DNA of 64,000 bases from Arenicola marina (GCA_964019135.1 OZ025255.1:39896811-39960810); one strand, 5' to 3'. Shown: positions 1-13,400, counted from the stretch's first letter. Translations and numbers: made by a program. The notes: generated from the sequence alone by a model not told the origin.

Positions 1-596
1 GACACCCAAAGCCCAACGCCCAGAGCCACAGCCAGGAGCCATGGCCTGGCGACTGGAGCCACAGCCCGGCACAGAGAGCCATACCCCGGAACCCGGCAAC
101 CATACCCTGGAGCCTGAGGAAATAGCAGGCGATGTGAGCTATAGCCCGGAACCCAGGGGCGTAGCCCGAAAGGCAGGAGCCATGGCCAGGCACCGTCACC
201 CATAGCCCAACGCCCAGAGCCTTAGCCCGTAGACCAGAGCCATAGCCCGGAGCCCCGCACCATAGCCTGGAGCCCGGAGCCGTAGTCCTGCACCGAGAGC
301 TATACCCCCGAGCCCGGAACCATAGCCCGGCGCCCGCAGAAATAGCCAGTGACCGGAGCCATAGCCCGGAGCCCAGAGGCCTAGTCTCGAGCCCAGAGCC
401 CTAGCTGAGGCATAGCCCAGAGCCCTAGCTGAGGCACAGCGCGGAGCCCTAGCTGAGGCATAGCGCGGAGCCCTAGCTGAAGCATAGCGCGGAGCCCTAG
501 CTGAGGCATAGAGCGGAGCCCTAGCTGAGGCATAGCCCAGAGCCCTAGCTGAGGCATAGCGCGGAGCCATATTAGCCCGGAGACTTTCGGATCTCT
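1..596. repeat. GC-rich degenerate minisatellite
   Basis: The whole stretch is built from variants of AGCCCGGAGCC and CATAGC words. From about 397 to 566 it becomes a regular array of roughly seven 24-bp units of the type GAGCCCTAGCTGAGGCATAG plus CGCG. Because 24 is a multiple of three, the minus strand reads open as an Ala/Arg/Ser/Tyr octapeptide repeat. I regard that as a by-product of the period, not a gene. The array probably continues past the left edge of the window. Confidence 0.85.
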
Positions 597-1863
597 TGTT
601 TGTCATTATTTCCGACAGATTATTTCCCCCCAGATAATTCGCCCCCCTCCCCCCCCCCCCCTAGACAATTCCCCACCGAACAATACCCCCGCCCCACCCC
701 GGCAACTACCCCTCCCCCCATACAACCTCCCAAACTGTGATCGGACCGGGCTTTTTGGTTCATTCTTAGCCTCGAGGTAGCGCCTTACGGCCATATGAGT
801 ACTTCGCTGGCAACCAGTCAATCAAGTAAACAGGTGCGCGATCTCCCGGCAGAGGGCGTTACGCGTGTGCCATAGTCCCTCTGTTGCCCCACGTCAAATT
901 TAACCATCAGAATGATCCTTCATACGCGCAAATTGAAATTAATCTAATCGAAAATAAATTCGCAGTTTGGCATCAAATACACCACAGTTTAGCATTTACT
1001 GTGCCACTGGTATCATACCTGACGAATGCATTTGAGTTTGATTATTTTGAAGCCATTTTACTTTCGAACCGAGCTATATTTTCGAGTGCGGTCCAGGTCA
1101 AAAGCTTGAAGCGTTTTGAACTTTGACCCCGTGTTATTTTGAAATAATTTTTCGCTTAACTCTTCTATTGTGAACATTTAACAACGGAATGTCTATATTT
1201 TTCCAATTCTGCGTCAAAAATGCAATATTCAATCCAAAACACCCTCTGAAACCATTTGTGACCCCAGGAGCGTTGGGGTCAACCGTGAGGTGGGCGGTGA
1301 CGTGGGGCAGAGGTGATGTGAGGAACGAGCTCCCTCTGCCGGCAGAGTGATAGGTGTGTTGGCTGGTTCCCGCCCTACTCAACTTGACTTCCGAAGTAAA
1401 TTAGTGCTGGGCAGTGGGGGAGGGGGGAGGGGGGGAGGGGTAGGTCTATACTTGTTTCGGCTCTTATATTAAAATTGTGTTGTCTTTTTTTTCAACCAGT
1501 TCTTAATAAAAGAGAAAGATACTGTTATTGCTTTAAAAACATAGCTTTTATATATCACATCAATTTTGTGACTTTGCGACTTCAAGCTTTCATGTCGCAA
1601 ATTTGAAGCCCCGCTTCACGCATTTTAGGCGCGCTCCGATTTTACGTGGACGTTGAGCCCTGACGTTGGGAGTAGGCTTTCGATCCTCGGCGACAATACT
1701 TCGATTGACATAAGTATCAGATTATTTGCAACCAAATGTGATCCTCTTTTAGTGCATAGATAAAAGTGAATTGTGTAGTTACAGTAGATCACAGTGCCTT
1801 TGATCTTGTTCGATGAACATGTAGAAACAGATATGACCAGGCCAGCAGCCGGTTAAAAGAGCA
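597..1863. other. No recognisable gene; C- and G-rich tracts
   Basis: No ORF here resembles a known family. Poly-C tracts lie at about 648-661, with C-rich DNA to about 725, and a G-rich tract lies at about 1412-1440. Short open frames at 884-1126 (+) and 1134-1382 (-) have no recognisable domain and no convincing splice context. Confidence 0.6.
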
Positions 1864-1962
1864 GGCGCTCAGATCCGTTGATACGAAGCCTGCCTCCCGC
1901 ACGTGAATAAAGAGTTTATTTACGTGTGGCAGGCAGGCTTCGTATCAACTGATCTGAGCGCC
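1864..1962. repeat. Near-perfect 48-bp inverted repeat (foldback)
   Basis: The left arm begins GGCGCTCAGATC and the right arm ends GATCTGAGCGCC. About 48 nt per arm pair with only a few mismatches around a 3-nt loop near 1912-1914. It has no coding potential. The size and near-absence of a loop suit a small foldback MITE or a recent palindromic insertion. A hairpin RNA precursor is possible but the loop is very short. Confidence 0.85.
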
Positions 1963-3762
1963 TATGGTTAAAATTATCCTTTGGGTCGGCAGTCTTTACT
2001 GTTTACAATCTTAATGATCAGATGGTTGCAAAGAATTGTGCGTTAAACCAGAATAAATAATTACGCCTTAGGTTTAGCTGTGAATCCCAGCATTCAGAGA
2101 ATGATGTGACCTGCTCTGACCTATGGCGTTGAAGCAGGCAACCCTGACCTCGTTTACATTTTTCAGGACATTGGGCTGGCAGTAACAATGAATTTTTCTG
2201 AATCTTCGCACATAAATTTCTACCATAGTAGGTCTAGTAGCACAAATTAGTCTTTTGCTCCAAAAGTCCAATATTTATCAAAAATTCTCCATCAAACTAA
2301 AACTATGCTTGCTACCTGTGGACAGTCAGAAGTGACGTTCCCCTATATACCTTTTCACATACTGTTTTATATATGTATATATTGCTGCCACCCCCCCCCC
2401 CCCCCCCCTTCGAGTTGTAACCCAAGGAGCCACACCAATTACCCTCCCCCTTACGCTACCCCTAAGTCTCTATAATTATTGTCTGTCAGTGCCTCCTGCA
2501 CGCACATTGTGTGATCCAGTCTGAACCGGGGACATCGGGAAATCTGATATCCCACCAGTAGACATTCTGCTATAAGGCTATAGTCACTTTACCCAAGAAT
2601 CATCATTTATACATGAACATTTAAATTAAAGTCTAGCTGAAATACAAATACTTTCAATTTAATATAAATTGCATGGCTTATAACACTGTGCAGTGTATGC
2701 TGTACTGGCAAGTGGAAATGCATGTTCCCTCCCAAACCCTGTAGCGCCTACATATACCCCATCTCCCGCCTAGTGTCTCCCCACCCCTCTCTATGTCTAC
2801 GTATACCCCATCTCAACCATCTTCGGCCTAGTCCCTTCCCACCCCTCTGGTATCCATAGACACCCCATTACATCCCTCCCACTCCAAGTTGATTCTCCAG
2901 CTCTCTGACGCAGGATATTAGCCAAAGACTAAACCTGCCCACTGGATAGGCCGGCTGTTTTCAGGCAGGCGGGCACTCATCGGCTGTTTACCCACAAAAA
3001 AGGCCTTTTTGGTCACAACGTGTCGATGAATATCACATCACTCACTATTTTTTTTACTATGAGAACTGCTGCTGTTGAATTGCAAATTGCGAGCACAAAA
3101 TGTGACTACCTGATAGGCTGGTGCCTTGTTGTTTGGGTTTACCAAGCTTTTTATAGCCAGTTGAAATTGTGGCTGGTAAAAAATAAATCCTGGCTAATAC
3201 CCTGACGCCTATACATCCCCCCCCCCCCGCTCTCGCTGGTTAATCCCTCCCCAACCTTCTCCCGCCTAGTTCCTTCCAATTTCTCTGGCGTCTATATACC
3301 TTATCCCATGGCTTCCATCGATATTTAGACATAATTATATGTTTATTTTGTTGTGCAAGCCTCAATGATTTGTAAACATGGCTAATCATCAAATAATCGC
3401 ATATACATATACTAATTTATAATAAGATAATGATAATAATAAGGAGTGGTACTGTATACAAATTTGATCTGACCTTGTATTGCATTAGTATAGGTATATT
3501 TGTCCAAAGACGCAAGGATAGATATCTGGGTTTTACAGTAGTTCAAGATGGTGTTATGGACACATGAATATATCTGCTTACTTTTTTTGTAGCAGATGTT
3601 CAATGTTCCTGGATATTTAAATAAGGTTTTTACTAATAAAGTTAAGAACCAGAAATAACCCACTTGATTAGCTTTTTTCAATTGAATGTTGAATTTCTCA
3701 ATAAGATTTGCCATAGTAACATTTTTTTTTTGTTTCATTTTGGTATTGATGCATGCAAAAAC
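1963..3762. other. Intergenic; pyrimidine-rich repeat fragments
   Basis: There is no supported gene. A poly-C tract lies at about 2391-2408. At about 2735-2900 a loose tandem repeat of roughly 65 bp, with words such as CGCCTACATATACCCCATC and CCTAGTCCCTTCCCACC, occurs two to three times, and a related fragment reappears at about 3205-3310. The rest is AT-rich and unassigned. Confidence 0.5.
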
Positions 3763-4053
3763 ATGGATAAGAAGAAGCGTCGTATGCGCTACAACAAGAA
3801 GTGGGTTTCGGCCAAGAGAGCTGTATCATAAGTTAGTAAGGATGCAGAAGAAAGGCAAAGTACATCCAGTGATAGTGATCCAGGAGCGCGAGACTCTCAT
3901 TGTGACGCAGGGTTAGACCATAATGACACTGATCACTCAAATAAGAACATTGATGACTTGGAGGGCGCAAATCAAGTTACACCAGAACCTGATATCTGGG
4001 ATAACCTGGACGAACAACCAGTCTATTCTACCTCGTCTGAAGATGAAAATTAA
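3763..4053 (+). pseudogene. Possible N-terminal exon of the CACTA/EnSpm-like transposase remnant
   Basis: The frame from ATG 3763 gives a very basic start (MDKKKRRMRYNKKW) followed by a Ser/Asp/Glu-rich acidic stretch, and ends at TAA 4051-4053. One in-frame TAA interrupts it at about codon 23, so it cannot be made as a single protein now. A basic N-terminus followed by an acidic linker is common at the start of transposase proteins of this type, and the remnant of the transposase core lies about 2.2 kb downstream on the same strand. The link is an inference. It could instead be an unrelated decayed exon. Confidence 0.35.
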
Positions 4054-6293
4054 TGTGCTATGAGTGAAGATATTGCATCATGGATAAATGATTCATATGG
4101 ATTCATATTTCGGCATCTGAAATCCATATTATAGTGAAGTTTGAAACGGATGACAATGCAAGTATATATAGCTTACTTGTTATTATCTGGCACGTCATGG
4201 TTGTGCCAAAGGCGACCCTCTGCTTGGTTGCTTAGAGACGAGCCATCATGGTGATCAGCTCGTTCGAAGTGGCTGAAAGATAAATTTGTTAAGAAATCAT
4301 GCTGGTATTACAACTTTAAACCCAATAATTCCACTATTTACACCTCAAACTGTGATCCCGCAATGGTAAAATGGCAAATCGCATCAAAATGGAAAGTGGC
4401 TATAAATTAAGACCTGACAATCAGAAAGTGTTCCATGCTTATCATTGTTCTACACGATAAAACCTATTTCTAGTCTTGACGGAGTTCTGCGCACAAGTCT
4501 GTCACACAGTGGCGATTCTATAATGGAGAAAGGGAGCAGCAACCGGATACCACCCGTAACCACATACCTTGAGATACCGAGGAGCCCGCGTTGGCCATCG
4601 ACCGCGCCGGAACTGGCAGGCGAGGCTGTCGTATCGGGACAGACAGACGTGGTGCCTTTGGCAGCCGGGACGTCGACGGCGTCACTGGGCAGTCACCACC
4701 GCTGCTGCTATCTTCCGATACCAGGTAGCGACTTGGTTTAGATCTACATTTGGACAAATTTATTTTATATTATTTTATTAATGTTTAGAAAATCGTTGGT
4801 TTACATAAATAACATCAGCATTGTCAAACCAATTTCAAAATGGTTCAAAACTTACTGTCGCCTCGACTCGCCCCCCCCCCCCCACCCCATGTCACCCGGA
4901 CTTAAACATCACTGGTATCTTCCGCACGTCTTGCCTTCTGCCGTGCATCCAAGTAGGTTTCTGAAAATCATGTGTGTTCTTAAGTGAAACATTCTTCATA
5001 TTCTAAAACTGCATATTTCGCTATGTTTTACTGATCACGTGTAAGAACCTTACAGAAAAGACAATAATCTTGTCACTTGCGACCGTTTAGTCATTCCATA
5101 ATACGAGTGTGGATTAGATCTAAGCTTCTCCGCAAGCTTCCCTTTTCTTAAACGCGGATTTTAATACATGTATATCAATTTTTTTTACATATCTATAGCT
5201 TTGCAATACCAAGCGTACAAATAGAGCTTACCACATGCACACACAACTCTCATCCGATGGCTCTGCCATGTAGCCAGGTCTGGTTGCAGTGACTCTTTCA
5301 CCGCCTTGATTATCGCACCCGACGATTTAAATGGCGGCCACAAAACAGCTTCACGCCCCACAATCCAATTTGACAAGACAACTTCGACCTTATTGGTCTC
5401 GCAGTATTCTTCCGAAATTCATTATTCAAGCAGTAGCTACTATATGCCGGTGGTGTATGGACGTGATACGTGCTAGAGGTCTTCAACAACGACACATGAT
5501 TAGCAAGACTATATTATTATATATATGTATCATTATATGGGCCCGAAAATAAAAACATACTGTTTTACAGCGCTCTCATGCAGTTAACAACATCAGATAT
5601 TGGACCTAAGCCTGTCCATATACATAAACATAAATACTTGTAAACGACACACTGTTACTTCTTAACTTCCTGCATCATTGTCTACTTACCTCAGCTGTAG
5701 TTTCTTGTCCAACAAGTGTCCAAAAGTGTGCAAAAATGACCGTTTTCCTTCAAACCACCTTTTGTCTGCGACGCCAAGACAGAAAGTCCCGCCAAGATAT
5801 ATAGCACCACCACAAGCCTTTCTCTCACCCAATAACCTCTAAGGGGGTCACCACTGCCAGTGCATGAAGGTGCGTGATTGGCTGTGTTTCGCGGCATGCC
5901 TAAATCTTTGCTGGGACCGGCAAGCAAGTGGCAGGACCCCTCCAGCGGTCCTGGCTCCTTCAGCGGACATCACTCGCCAGGTGGCCCGAGGTCTATTTGC
6001 GTTGATTACCTGGGTCCTCGCTAGGTGTCGCCACTGATCATCATAACGGCCCGGTTTTGCGCCAATATGGGCCCAATTCAGTGATTCGATACTGGTTCTA
6101 AATTGGCACAATATCGGCCCAATAATGGCCGTAAACTGATAGTGACTGTAAGGGCATTCATTCAGGCATGCCAGTATCGGGCCAATGTTGTAAATCCGGA
6201 AGGCCGGCAGTGCCAGAATAGGCCGCTATAATACCGGTATTGGGCCAATATGGCAATGTTTGTTGGGGTACGTGCCTTTTTGCCTGTATTATG
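4054..6293. other. No recognisable gene; irregular GGCCCAATAT-type repeats near the end
   Basis: I found no supportable coding exon. Between about 6040 and 6260 the words GGCCCAATA, TTGGGCCAATATGG and their complements recur every 20-60 bp in both orientations, giving a loose foldback of the kind seen in MITEs. About 70 bp at 5827-5897 match a stretch near 63,488-63,559. A poly-C run lies at about 4870-4883. Confidence 0.5.
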
Positions 6294-7132
6294 TGCAATC
6301 CAGCTGGAGCCTGTTGTGGTTTTCCCAGTAACCATCACTTGTGGAACATCAACGCTTTTCCCATGGACTATATGCACCAAGCTTGTCTTGGCGTAATGCG
6401 CAGGCTACTGTTGCTGTGGATAAAAGGAAAAATGGACACCAGACTTTCTGCAGTGCAGAGTGAACAGCTAAATGTGAGGCTCTTAAACTTAGAACAGTTC
6501 ATTCCGTAGATGTTCGCCAGAAAACCGAGAGGGGTGGACCCACTGCAACAATGAAAAGCCACAGAAAATCGCCAGTTTATGTTATATACTGACAAGATCG
6601 CTTTAAGAGGGATTCTGAAGAAGGAATTTTATGACCACTTCATGACATTCTCCGTAGCTATGTGCATTCTGGTCTCTCCCGGTGTTGTTCAACTGCTCTG
6701 AAACTACGCTCGAGAACTGCTCCTCTACTTCGAGGACGAGAACTTTATGGCAGCAAATTTCTTGTTTATAACGTTCACATGCTACTACATATTGCTGATG
6801 ATGCGCAAAGTTTGGGAAGCCTAGACTCCTGTGGAGGGTTCCCGTTTGAAAATTACCTGTCTCGGTTAAAGCCGATGGTGAGATCTGGCAAGTATGTTCT
6901 GGTACAAGTGGTTAAACGCTTCAACGAAGTTCAAAACTTTGAGCAAGCGCTTGCGTCCGTCAATTTAAAGGGCCTGCGCGTGTCAAATAATGCCTATATC
7001 TTGGACGATTCTACGTGGTTGACTTTGCCAATGAGAAAGACGGAGATGGAAAACAAAAGATACTGTGCCGTGTGTACTACATTCCTGTCTCTGCGTTTGA
7101 GGAACCGTGTGATTCTCAAATAATTTGATCCG
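6294..7132 (+). pseudogene. CACTA/EnSpm-like transposase, C-terminal half, decayed
   Basis: The conceptual reading starts with a conserved block ([20 protein letters not shown]) and continues through a stretch like FARKPRGVDPLQQ, an aromatic segment around [12 protein letters not shown], and FLVYNVHMLLHIADDAQSLG followed by FPFENYLSRLKPMVRSGK. This order is familiar from invertebrate CACTA/EnSpm-type transposases: D-x-MH near the start, then Y-N-x-H-x-L-L-H, then F-P-F-E-N. The copy is dead. In-frame stops lie at about 6508 (TAG), 6553 (TGA, where a Trp is expected) and 6700 (TGA), a frame change lies near 6740, and another lies near 7020, after which the end reads CRVYYIPVSAFEEPCDSQII and then TGA. 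The 5' part is missing or unrecognisable. The family call rests on remembered motif patterns, not a search. Confidence 0.6.
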
Positions 7133-7408
7133 GACTGAAATGAGTCGTATGAAGCTTATGAGTCAGAAGGAACTTCACAGGAAAGCCATGATGATTCTAA
7201 CAAGCGAACGAGAAACTGTTTTCCTTGCGGTCCTGCATTACATTTAAGGTGCTTGCCCCTGGTCTGTTCTTTTGTTAAAACGTAACCATTTTATTTTGAG
7301 TATTCAAACGATTGAAGTTTTTTAATAGCAACTTGATGATATTTTTACTATTGCATCGGACACATTTTTGTGCCTAATTTATTGTTTTAACGTTACAGGG
7401 TACCGGCT

Positions 7409-9955
7409 ATGTTTGCGTTTGTGGAGTTCGTTGGAGAAGGGTGCGTGGAGGTAGTCCACAAATCGTGGCTCCAAACAACAAACGATGTAAGTACTGTGCA
7501 CGGTGACAAGTAACGGAGAGATTCCTGACAATGAAAAATGGTCTTTCCATCCAGTGCGAGTCAGTTATGCGGGTGAGCTGTTCCATCTAATATACTTGGG
7601 CGCTTTTCTTTACACGACTTTCGAATTTGCTTCAAGTAAATTAACCTAGGAATATTATTTGTTAAATGAGGAAATGTTTGCTGTAACAACCAATCCTACG
7701 GTCTCTTACATAAATATACCATAATATCATGAAATATAAATGTTCGACTGTAAAATTATGACCCCGTTGGATAAATACTGGCTTTGCTTGCAGATGCTTT
7801 CCAGAAAGCCATAGAACAAGCTAATAAGACACTGGCGGTTTCTAATGTCGAGAGCGAGAGAGGGGGGGGGGGGGTCGGCGGGTTGTAAAGAAGCCTTTCC
7901 GATATCTTCAATCGGAGAGCGAGGGAAATGATGGTGATGGTAAGTAAAACACTTAAATATAGTCATGGAAATATTGCTGTCTATGTTAATCATTCAGTAT
8001 ATGGTTTTAATAACTTTGGCACAACAATTCTCACAAATTGTTAGAAATTTCATTTGATCGGGCCTGACTGATCTTGATGCATTATGCGATGAGTTCTCGA
8101 AATGATATATCGCTTCAAAAATAATTGGTGCATTTCTTTTTGCGTCAGTAGATATATATTATAGTGTAATCAATATTCTGTTTTCGCCATGCAGATGATG
8201 ACTGCGACACCCAGCAAGTGTCCGATAAGAAGAAGGCAAAGCTGCCGCCCCCACCAAAGAAGACAGCCACATTTGGTAGGCGTAGTATTACACGAAATGT
8301 AAACTCCTAGATTACAAATGTTTATTGACCATTACGTTTACAGATTAAGACGCACAGTCGTTTCCAAAAGCGTAAATATTCGTTCAAGATTATATGGCTT
8401 TAATGTATATTCCCCCAAGGACTAGCTGCATTAGCTCTTATTGGCATTGAAGTCAATACTATAGACTTCCGGAAGACTACGTATCTCAATATCAACTTTC
8501 CTCCTATTACAGTGCCGCCCACGGGCACAGTGCACTCTTCTGCTGTATCGACAGGTTAATATAGATTTACCTACCTCCACGTGTCCTTGGCGCTAAGGTT
8601 CATTTTCCGTGACTACCAGACACAAAAACGCGCCCCTAAATAATTCCGTTAGTATAACGATTTTCTATACCTGCTTTAATCATTACAATAACATATCTAT
8701 CGCATAACTACTATATATTTGTTCACAGCTGCCCATGTGACCTGTGCAACTGGTTCCGCGAACATGGAAATACCATGTACGTTATAATCACTTTGGTAAT
8801 AACCGTCTCTTTATATTTTATTCTCAGTAACAAGTGCATTATGGAAACGTTCTGGCTTTTTGTCCTAGTTGTATAAAGTTGGTAATTTCAACACCATTGT
8901 GAAAAGAATTACATTGTGTATGAAAAGAAATACCCATGTCTGATAATTTCGTATATTTCGGTAGTATCGACACTGGCCCGTTCATCGGTACGACCGCGGC
9001 TGTTATTTAATAGCAGGTATGACTGACGAACTATATTTCATCGTTGGATCTATCTGTTGTACTTCAATTACTGAAGTTGTATTGCTGTTGTTGCTATTAT
9101 TGCCATGTATAAGCTGTGTAATTATCTCTTTTCCAAATTCCATGGAGTAATCCGATTCGTCCCTTTATTGCTTTAGTTGCTAATCTTGTTCGTCAGGTGT
9201 TGAAGACTCGCAGCCGACAGGTAAGTTCAGATACGCATCATTCAACTGTTTCGACAGCGCCGAAAAGTGCTGAGTGTGTAGAAGACAGAACAACAATCAA
9301 GTTTCCTGGACACTTCGCATTGACGCCATACAGGCGAACCGATTAAAACGTGCTGCTAAAGCAACCGACCAATCGACAGCATCATCCGATGTATAAAACA
9401 TCGATTTCTTATTTACATGTCATTGATATAAACTACTCTTGCATCATTACATTGACTGAGAAGGGAGACGTGGCCGTAGTAAGAGCGATTCTGATAGGTA
9501 GGCCCCTAAGTATCCTGCGTCATTTGTCGCTAAATACTTTCAAATGACGCATTTCATTGAGCTGTGAGGGGGTATGGTGAGGCATTGTAAAGATATATAG
9601 TCAGCAAACTACGCAATATTTCATCTAAATTAATGCCCCATTATTTTTCGAATGTCCCATAATTTTAAGGATCTCAGGGACACTGGCCTACCTGGGACTA
9701 CTGATATATTCTTTCAGCATTCCAAAACTGACTTCTCCAACGGTTCCAAGGTATCGAGGAAACACTTGCAGAAGTCCTGCGTCTGATGATGTCATCCAAA
9801 TAACTCGTCATCACCATAACAATTACTCATACCATGCTATCTTTGTAGAAGCCTGCATGAAAAACCACCCTGGGGTGAAAACCAGCGAAGTGGAAGAAGA
9901 AATTGGAGATTTCCTAAAGTACGCACCCAACAAGCGCGGAGGCTCTAAGTACCAG
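7409..9955 (+). pseudogene. Multi-exon DUF4806-like gene, probably decayed
   Basis: Splice-consistent pieces: 7409-7486 (MFAFVEFVGEGCVEVVHKSW, then GTAAGT); an uncertain piece ending at 7572 (EKWSFHPVRVSYA); 7794-7939; 8195-8275; 8513-8554; 8729-8776; 9197-9220; about 9720-9804; and 9849-9955 (HPGVKTSEVEEEIGDFLKYA). The pieces from 7572 to 9220 join in phase 1, which is strong evidence that they were one gene. An opening V-E-F with V-E-V-V and S-W-L, a Ser/Lys-rich middle, a short helix (FQGIEETLAEVLRL) and a closing block with WL/FLKYAP are features I associate with invertebrate DUF4806 proteins. Problems: the 13-G run near 7862 puts exon 3 out of frame by one, a TGA falls inside the 9720 piece, and no exon was found for 8777-9196. 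It follows the CACTA remnant in the same orientation and may be its accessory gene. Confidence 0.4.
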
Positions 9956-10499
9956 GTACGGGAGTCACTGTATGTTTCAATTTACGCCTTCAGTTATGAT
10001 GTTGCAGTTACCTTCCCACCAGCTACCGGCGTTTTCACTTTTTGAATAATTTACAGGAAATGCAAGCATATGATCCATATTTCAACCGGTTAGCGTTTCA
10101 ATTACGTGTTCAGTTCAGTAACTAACAAGATTACGGAAGAGTGTAATACGTCATCAGTATGTGCAGTGATTGAGGGGGAACGCGGCAAGCCTTAGGCTAC
10201 AAACTGCATGCAATGATTCGATCGATGCATTTGAGATATTACGGCAACGAAATCTCTTGACTACATTTTTTAAATCAATTATTTTGGAAATGACTGGGAC
10301 AAAATGGCTTTGACTGAGTATTTCCAGGGTCATGTATAAAATCTGGTGTTTTTATCTTCACCTGCTTATGCAAGTGTTTTGGGTTGTTTTAGCAGAATAG
10401 GGGCAAAGAGTACTTGCGTTTTAATTACTGAAAATATGTTTTAAACAGCACGATAAGGATCTTGGTGTGGTTGTGATTCTGTTTCCAGGAACCAGCAGC
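9956..10499. other. Short AT-rich intergenic stretch
   Basis: No gene or repeat recognised between the last putative exon and the 75-bp minisatellite. Confidence 0.5.
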
Positions 10500-13400
10500 A
10501 AAGTCATTGAGGAAGCAACCACAGCCAGTGTTTTCTGACTCTGATTAGCCAGCGTATCAGTGTAGACTGCTGTTGACTGCTGTATAACTGAGGACGCGAC
10601 CACAAGCAGTGTCTTCTTACTCTAATTAGCCAGTGTATCGCTGTAGACTGCTGTTGACTGCTGTATAACTGAGGACGCGACTACAAGCAGTGTTTTCTGA
10701 TTAGCCAGTGTATTGCTGTAGAAAGCTGTTGACTGAAGTATAACTGAGGAAGAAACCACGTACAGGCAATGTTTTCTGACTCTAACTAGCCAGTGTATCA
10801 CTGTAGACTGCTGTTGACTGCTGTATAACTGAGGACGCGACCACAAGCAGTGTTTTCTGATTAGTCTGAGTATTGCTGTAGACTGCTGTATAACTGAGGA
10901 AGCAAAAACAGTCAGTGTTTTCTGACTAATTAGCTAGTGTATCGCTGTAGACTGCTGTTGACTGCTGTATAACTGAGGACGCGACCACAAGCAGTGTTTT
11001 CTGATTAGTCTGAGTATTGCTGTAGACTGCTGTATAACTGAGGAAGCAAAAACAGTCAGTGTTTTCTGACCAATTAGCCAGTGTATCGCTGTAGACTGCC
11101 GTTGACTGCTGTATAACTGAGAACGCGACCACAAGCACTATTTTCTGATTAGCCAGTTTTTGCTGTAGACTGCTGTTGGCTGCTGTATAACTGAGGAAGC
11201 AACCACAAGCAGTGTTTTCTGATTAGTCTGAGTATTGCTGTAGACTGCTGTTGACTGCTGTATAACTGAGGTAGCAACCACAAGCAGTGTTTTCTGATTA
11301 GTCTGAGTATTGCTGTAGACTGCTGTATAACTGAGGAAGCAAAAACAGTCAGTGTTTTCTGACCAATTAGCCAGTGTATCGCTGTAGACTGCCGTTGACT
11401 GCTGTATAACTGAGAACGCGACCACAAGCAGTGTTTTCTGATTAGTCTGAGTATTGCCGTAGACTGCTGTATAACTGAGGTAGCAAAAACAGTCAGTGTT
11501 TTCTGACTAATTAGCCAGTGTATTGCTGTAGACTGCTGTTAGCTGCAGTATAACTGAGAACGCGACCACAAGCAGTGTTTTCTGATTAGTCTGTGTATCG
11601 CTGTAGGCTGCTGTTGACTGCTGTATAACTGAGGTAGCAACCACAAGCAGTGTTTTCTGATTAGTCTGTGTATCGCTGTAGGCTGCTGTTGACTGCTGTA
11701 TAACTGAGGAAGCAACCACAAGCAGTGTTTTCTGATTAGTCTGTGTATTGCTGTAGACTGCTGTTGACTGCTGTATAACTGAGGTAGCAACCACAAGCAG
11801 TGTTTTCTGATTAGTCTGTGTATCGCTGTAGGCTGCTGTTGACTGCTGTATAACTGAGGAAGCAACCACAAGCAGTGTTTTCTGATTAGTCTGTGTATTG
11901 CTGTAGGCTGCTGTTGACTGCTGTATAACTGAGGTAGCAACCACAAGCAGTGTTTTCTGATTAGTCTGTGTATCGCTGTAGGCTGCTGTTGACTGCTGTA
12001 TAACTGAGGTAGCAACCACAAGCAGTGTTTTCTGATTAGTCTGTGTATCGCTGTAGGCTGCTGTTGACTGCTGTATAACTGAGGAAGCAACCACAAGCAG
12101 TGTTTTCTGATTAGTCTGAGTATTGCTGTAGGCTGCTGTTGACTGCTGTATAACTGAGGTAGCAACCACAAGCAGTGTTTTCTGATTAGTCTGTGTATCG
12201 CTGTAGGCTGCTGTTGACTGCTGTATAACTGAGGAAGCAACCACAAGCAGTGTTTTCTGATTAGTCTGTGTATTGCTGTAGACTGCTGTTGACTGCTGTA
12301 TAACTGAGGACGCGACCACAAGCAGTGTTTTCTGATTAGTCTGAGTATTGCTGTAGGCTGCTGTTGACTGCTGTATAACTGAGGTAGCAACCACAAGCAG
12401 TGTTTTCTGATTAGTCTGTGTATCCATGTAGGCTGCTGTTGACTGCTGTATAACTGAGGAAGCAACCACAAGCAGTGTTTTCTGATTAGTCTGTGTATTG
12501 CTGTAGACTGCTGTTGGCTGCTGTATAACTGAGGAAGCAACCACAAGCAGTGCTTTCTTATTAGCCAGTGTATCGCTGTAGACTGCTGTTGACTGCTGTA
12601 TAACTGAGGAAGCAACCACAAGCAGTGCTTTCTTATTAGCCAGTGTATCGCTGTAGACTGCTGTTGACTGCTGTATAACTGAGGAAGCAACCACAAGCAG
12701 TGTTTTCTGATTAGTCTGTGTATTGCTGTAGACTGCTGTTGACTGCTGTATAACTGAGGTAGCAACCACAAGCAGTGTTTTTTTATTAGTCTGAGTATTG
12801 CTGTAGGCTGCTGTTGACTGCTGTATAACTGAGGTAGCAACCACAAGCAGTGTTTTCTGATTAGTCTGTGTATCGCTGTAGGCTGCTGTTGACTGCTGTA
12901 TAACTGAGGAAGCAACCACAAGCAGTGTTTTCTGATTAGTCTGTGTATCGCTGTAGGCTGCTGTTGACTGCCGTATAATTAAGGTAGCAACCACAAGCAG
13001 TGTTTTCTGATTAGTCTGTGTATCGCTGTAGACTGCTGTTGACTGCTGTATAACTGAGAAATAAACCACGTACAGCCAGTGTTTTCTGATTAGTCTGTGT
13101 ATCGCTGTAGACTGCTGTTGACTGCTGTATAACTGAGAAATAAACCACGTACAGCCAGTGTTTTCTGATTAGTCTGTGTATCGCTGTAGACTGCTGTTGG
13201 CTGCTGTATAACTGAGGTAGCAACCACAAGCAGTGTTTTCTGATTAGTCTGTGTATTGCTGTAGACTGCTGTTGACTGCTGTATAACTGAGGAAGCAACC
13301 ACAACCAGTGCTTTCTAATTAGCCAGTGTATCGCTGTAGACTGCTGTTGACTGCTGTATAACTGAGGAAGCAACCACAAGCAGTGTTTTCTGATTAGTCT

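Noticed and set aside
196..606. 136-codon minus-strand ORF at the left edge
   Set aside because: An octapeptide repeat created by the 24-bp minisatellite.
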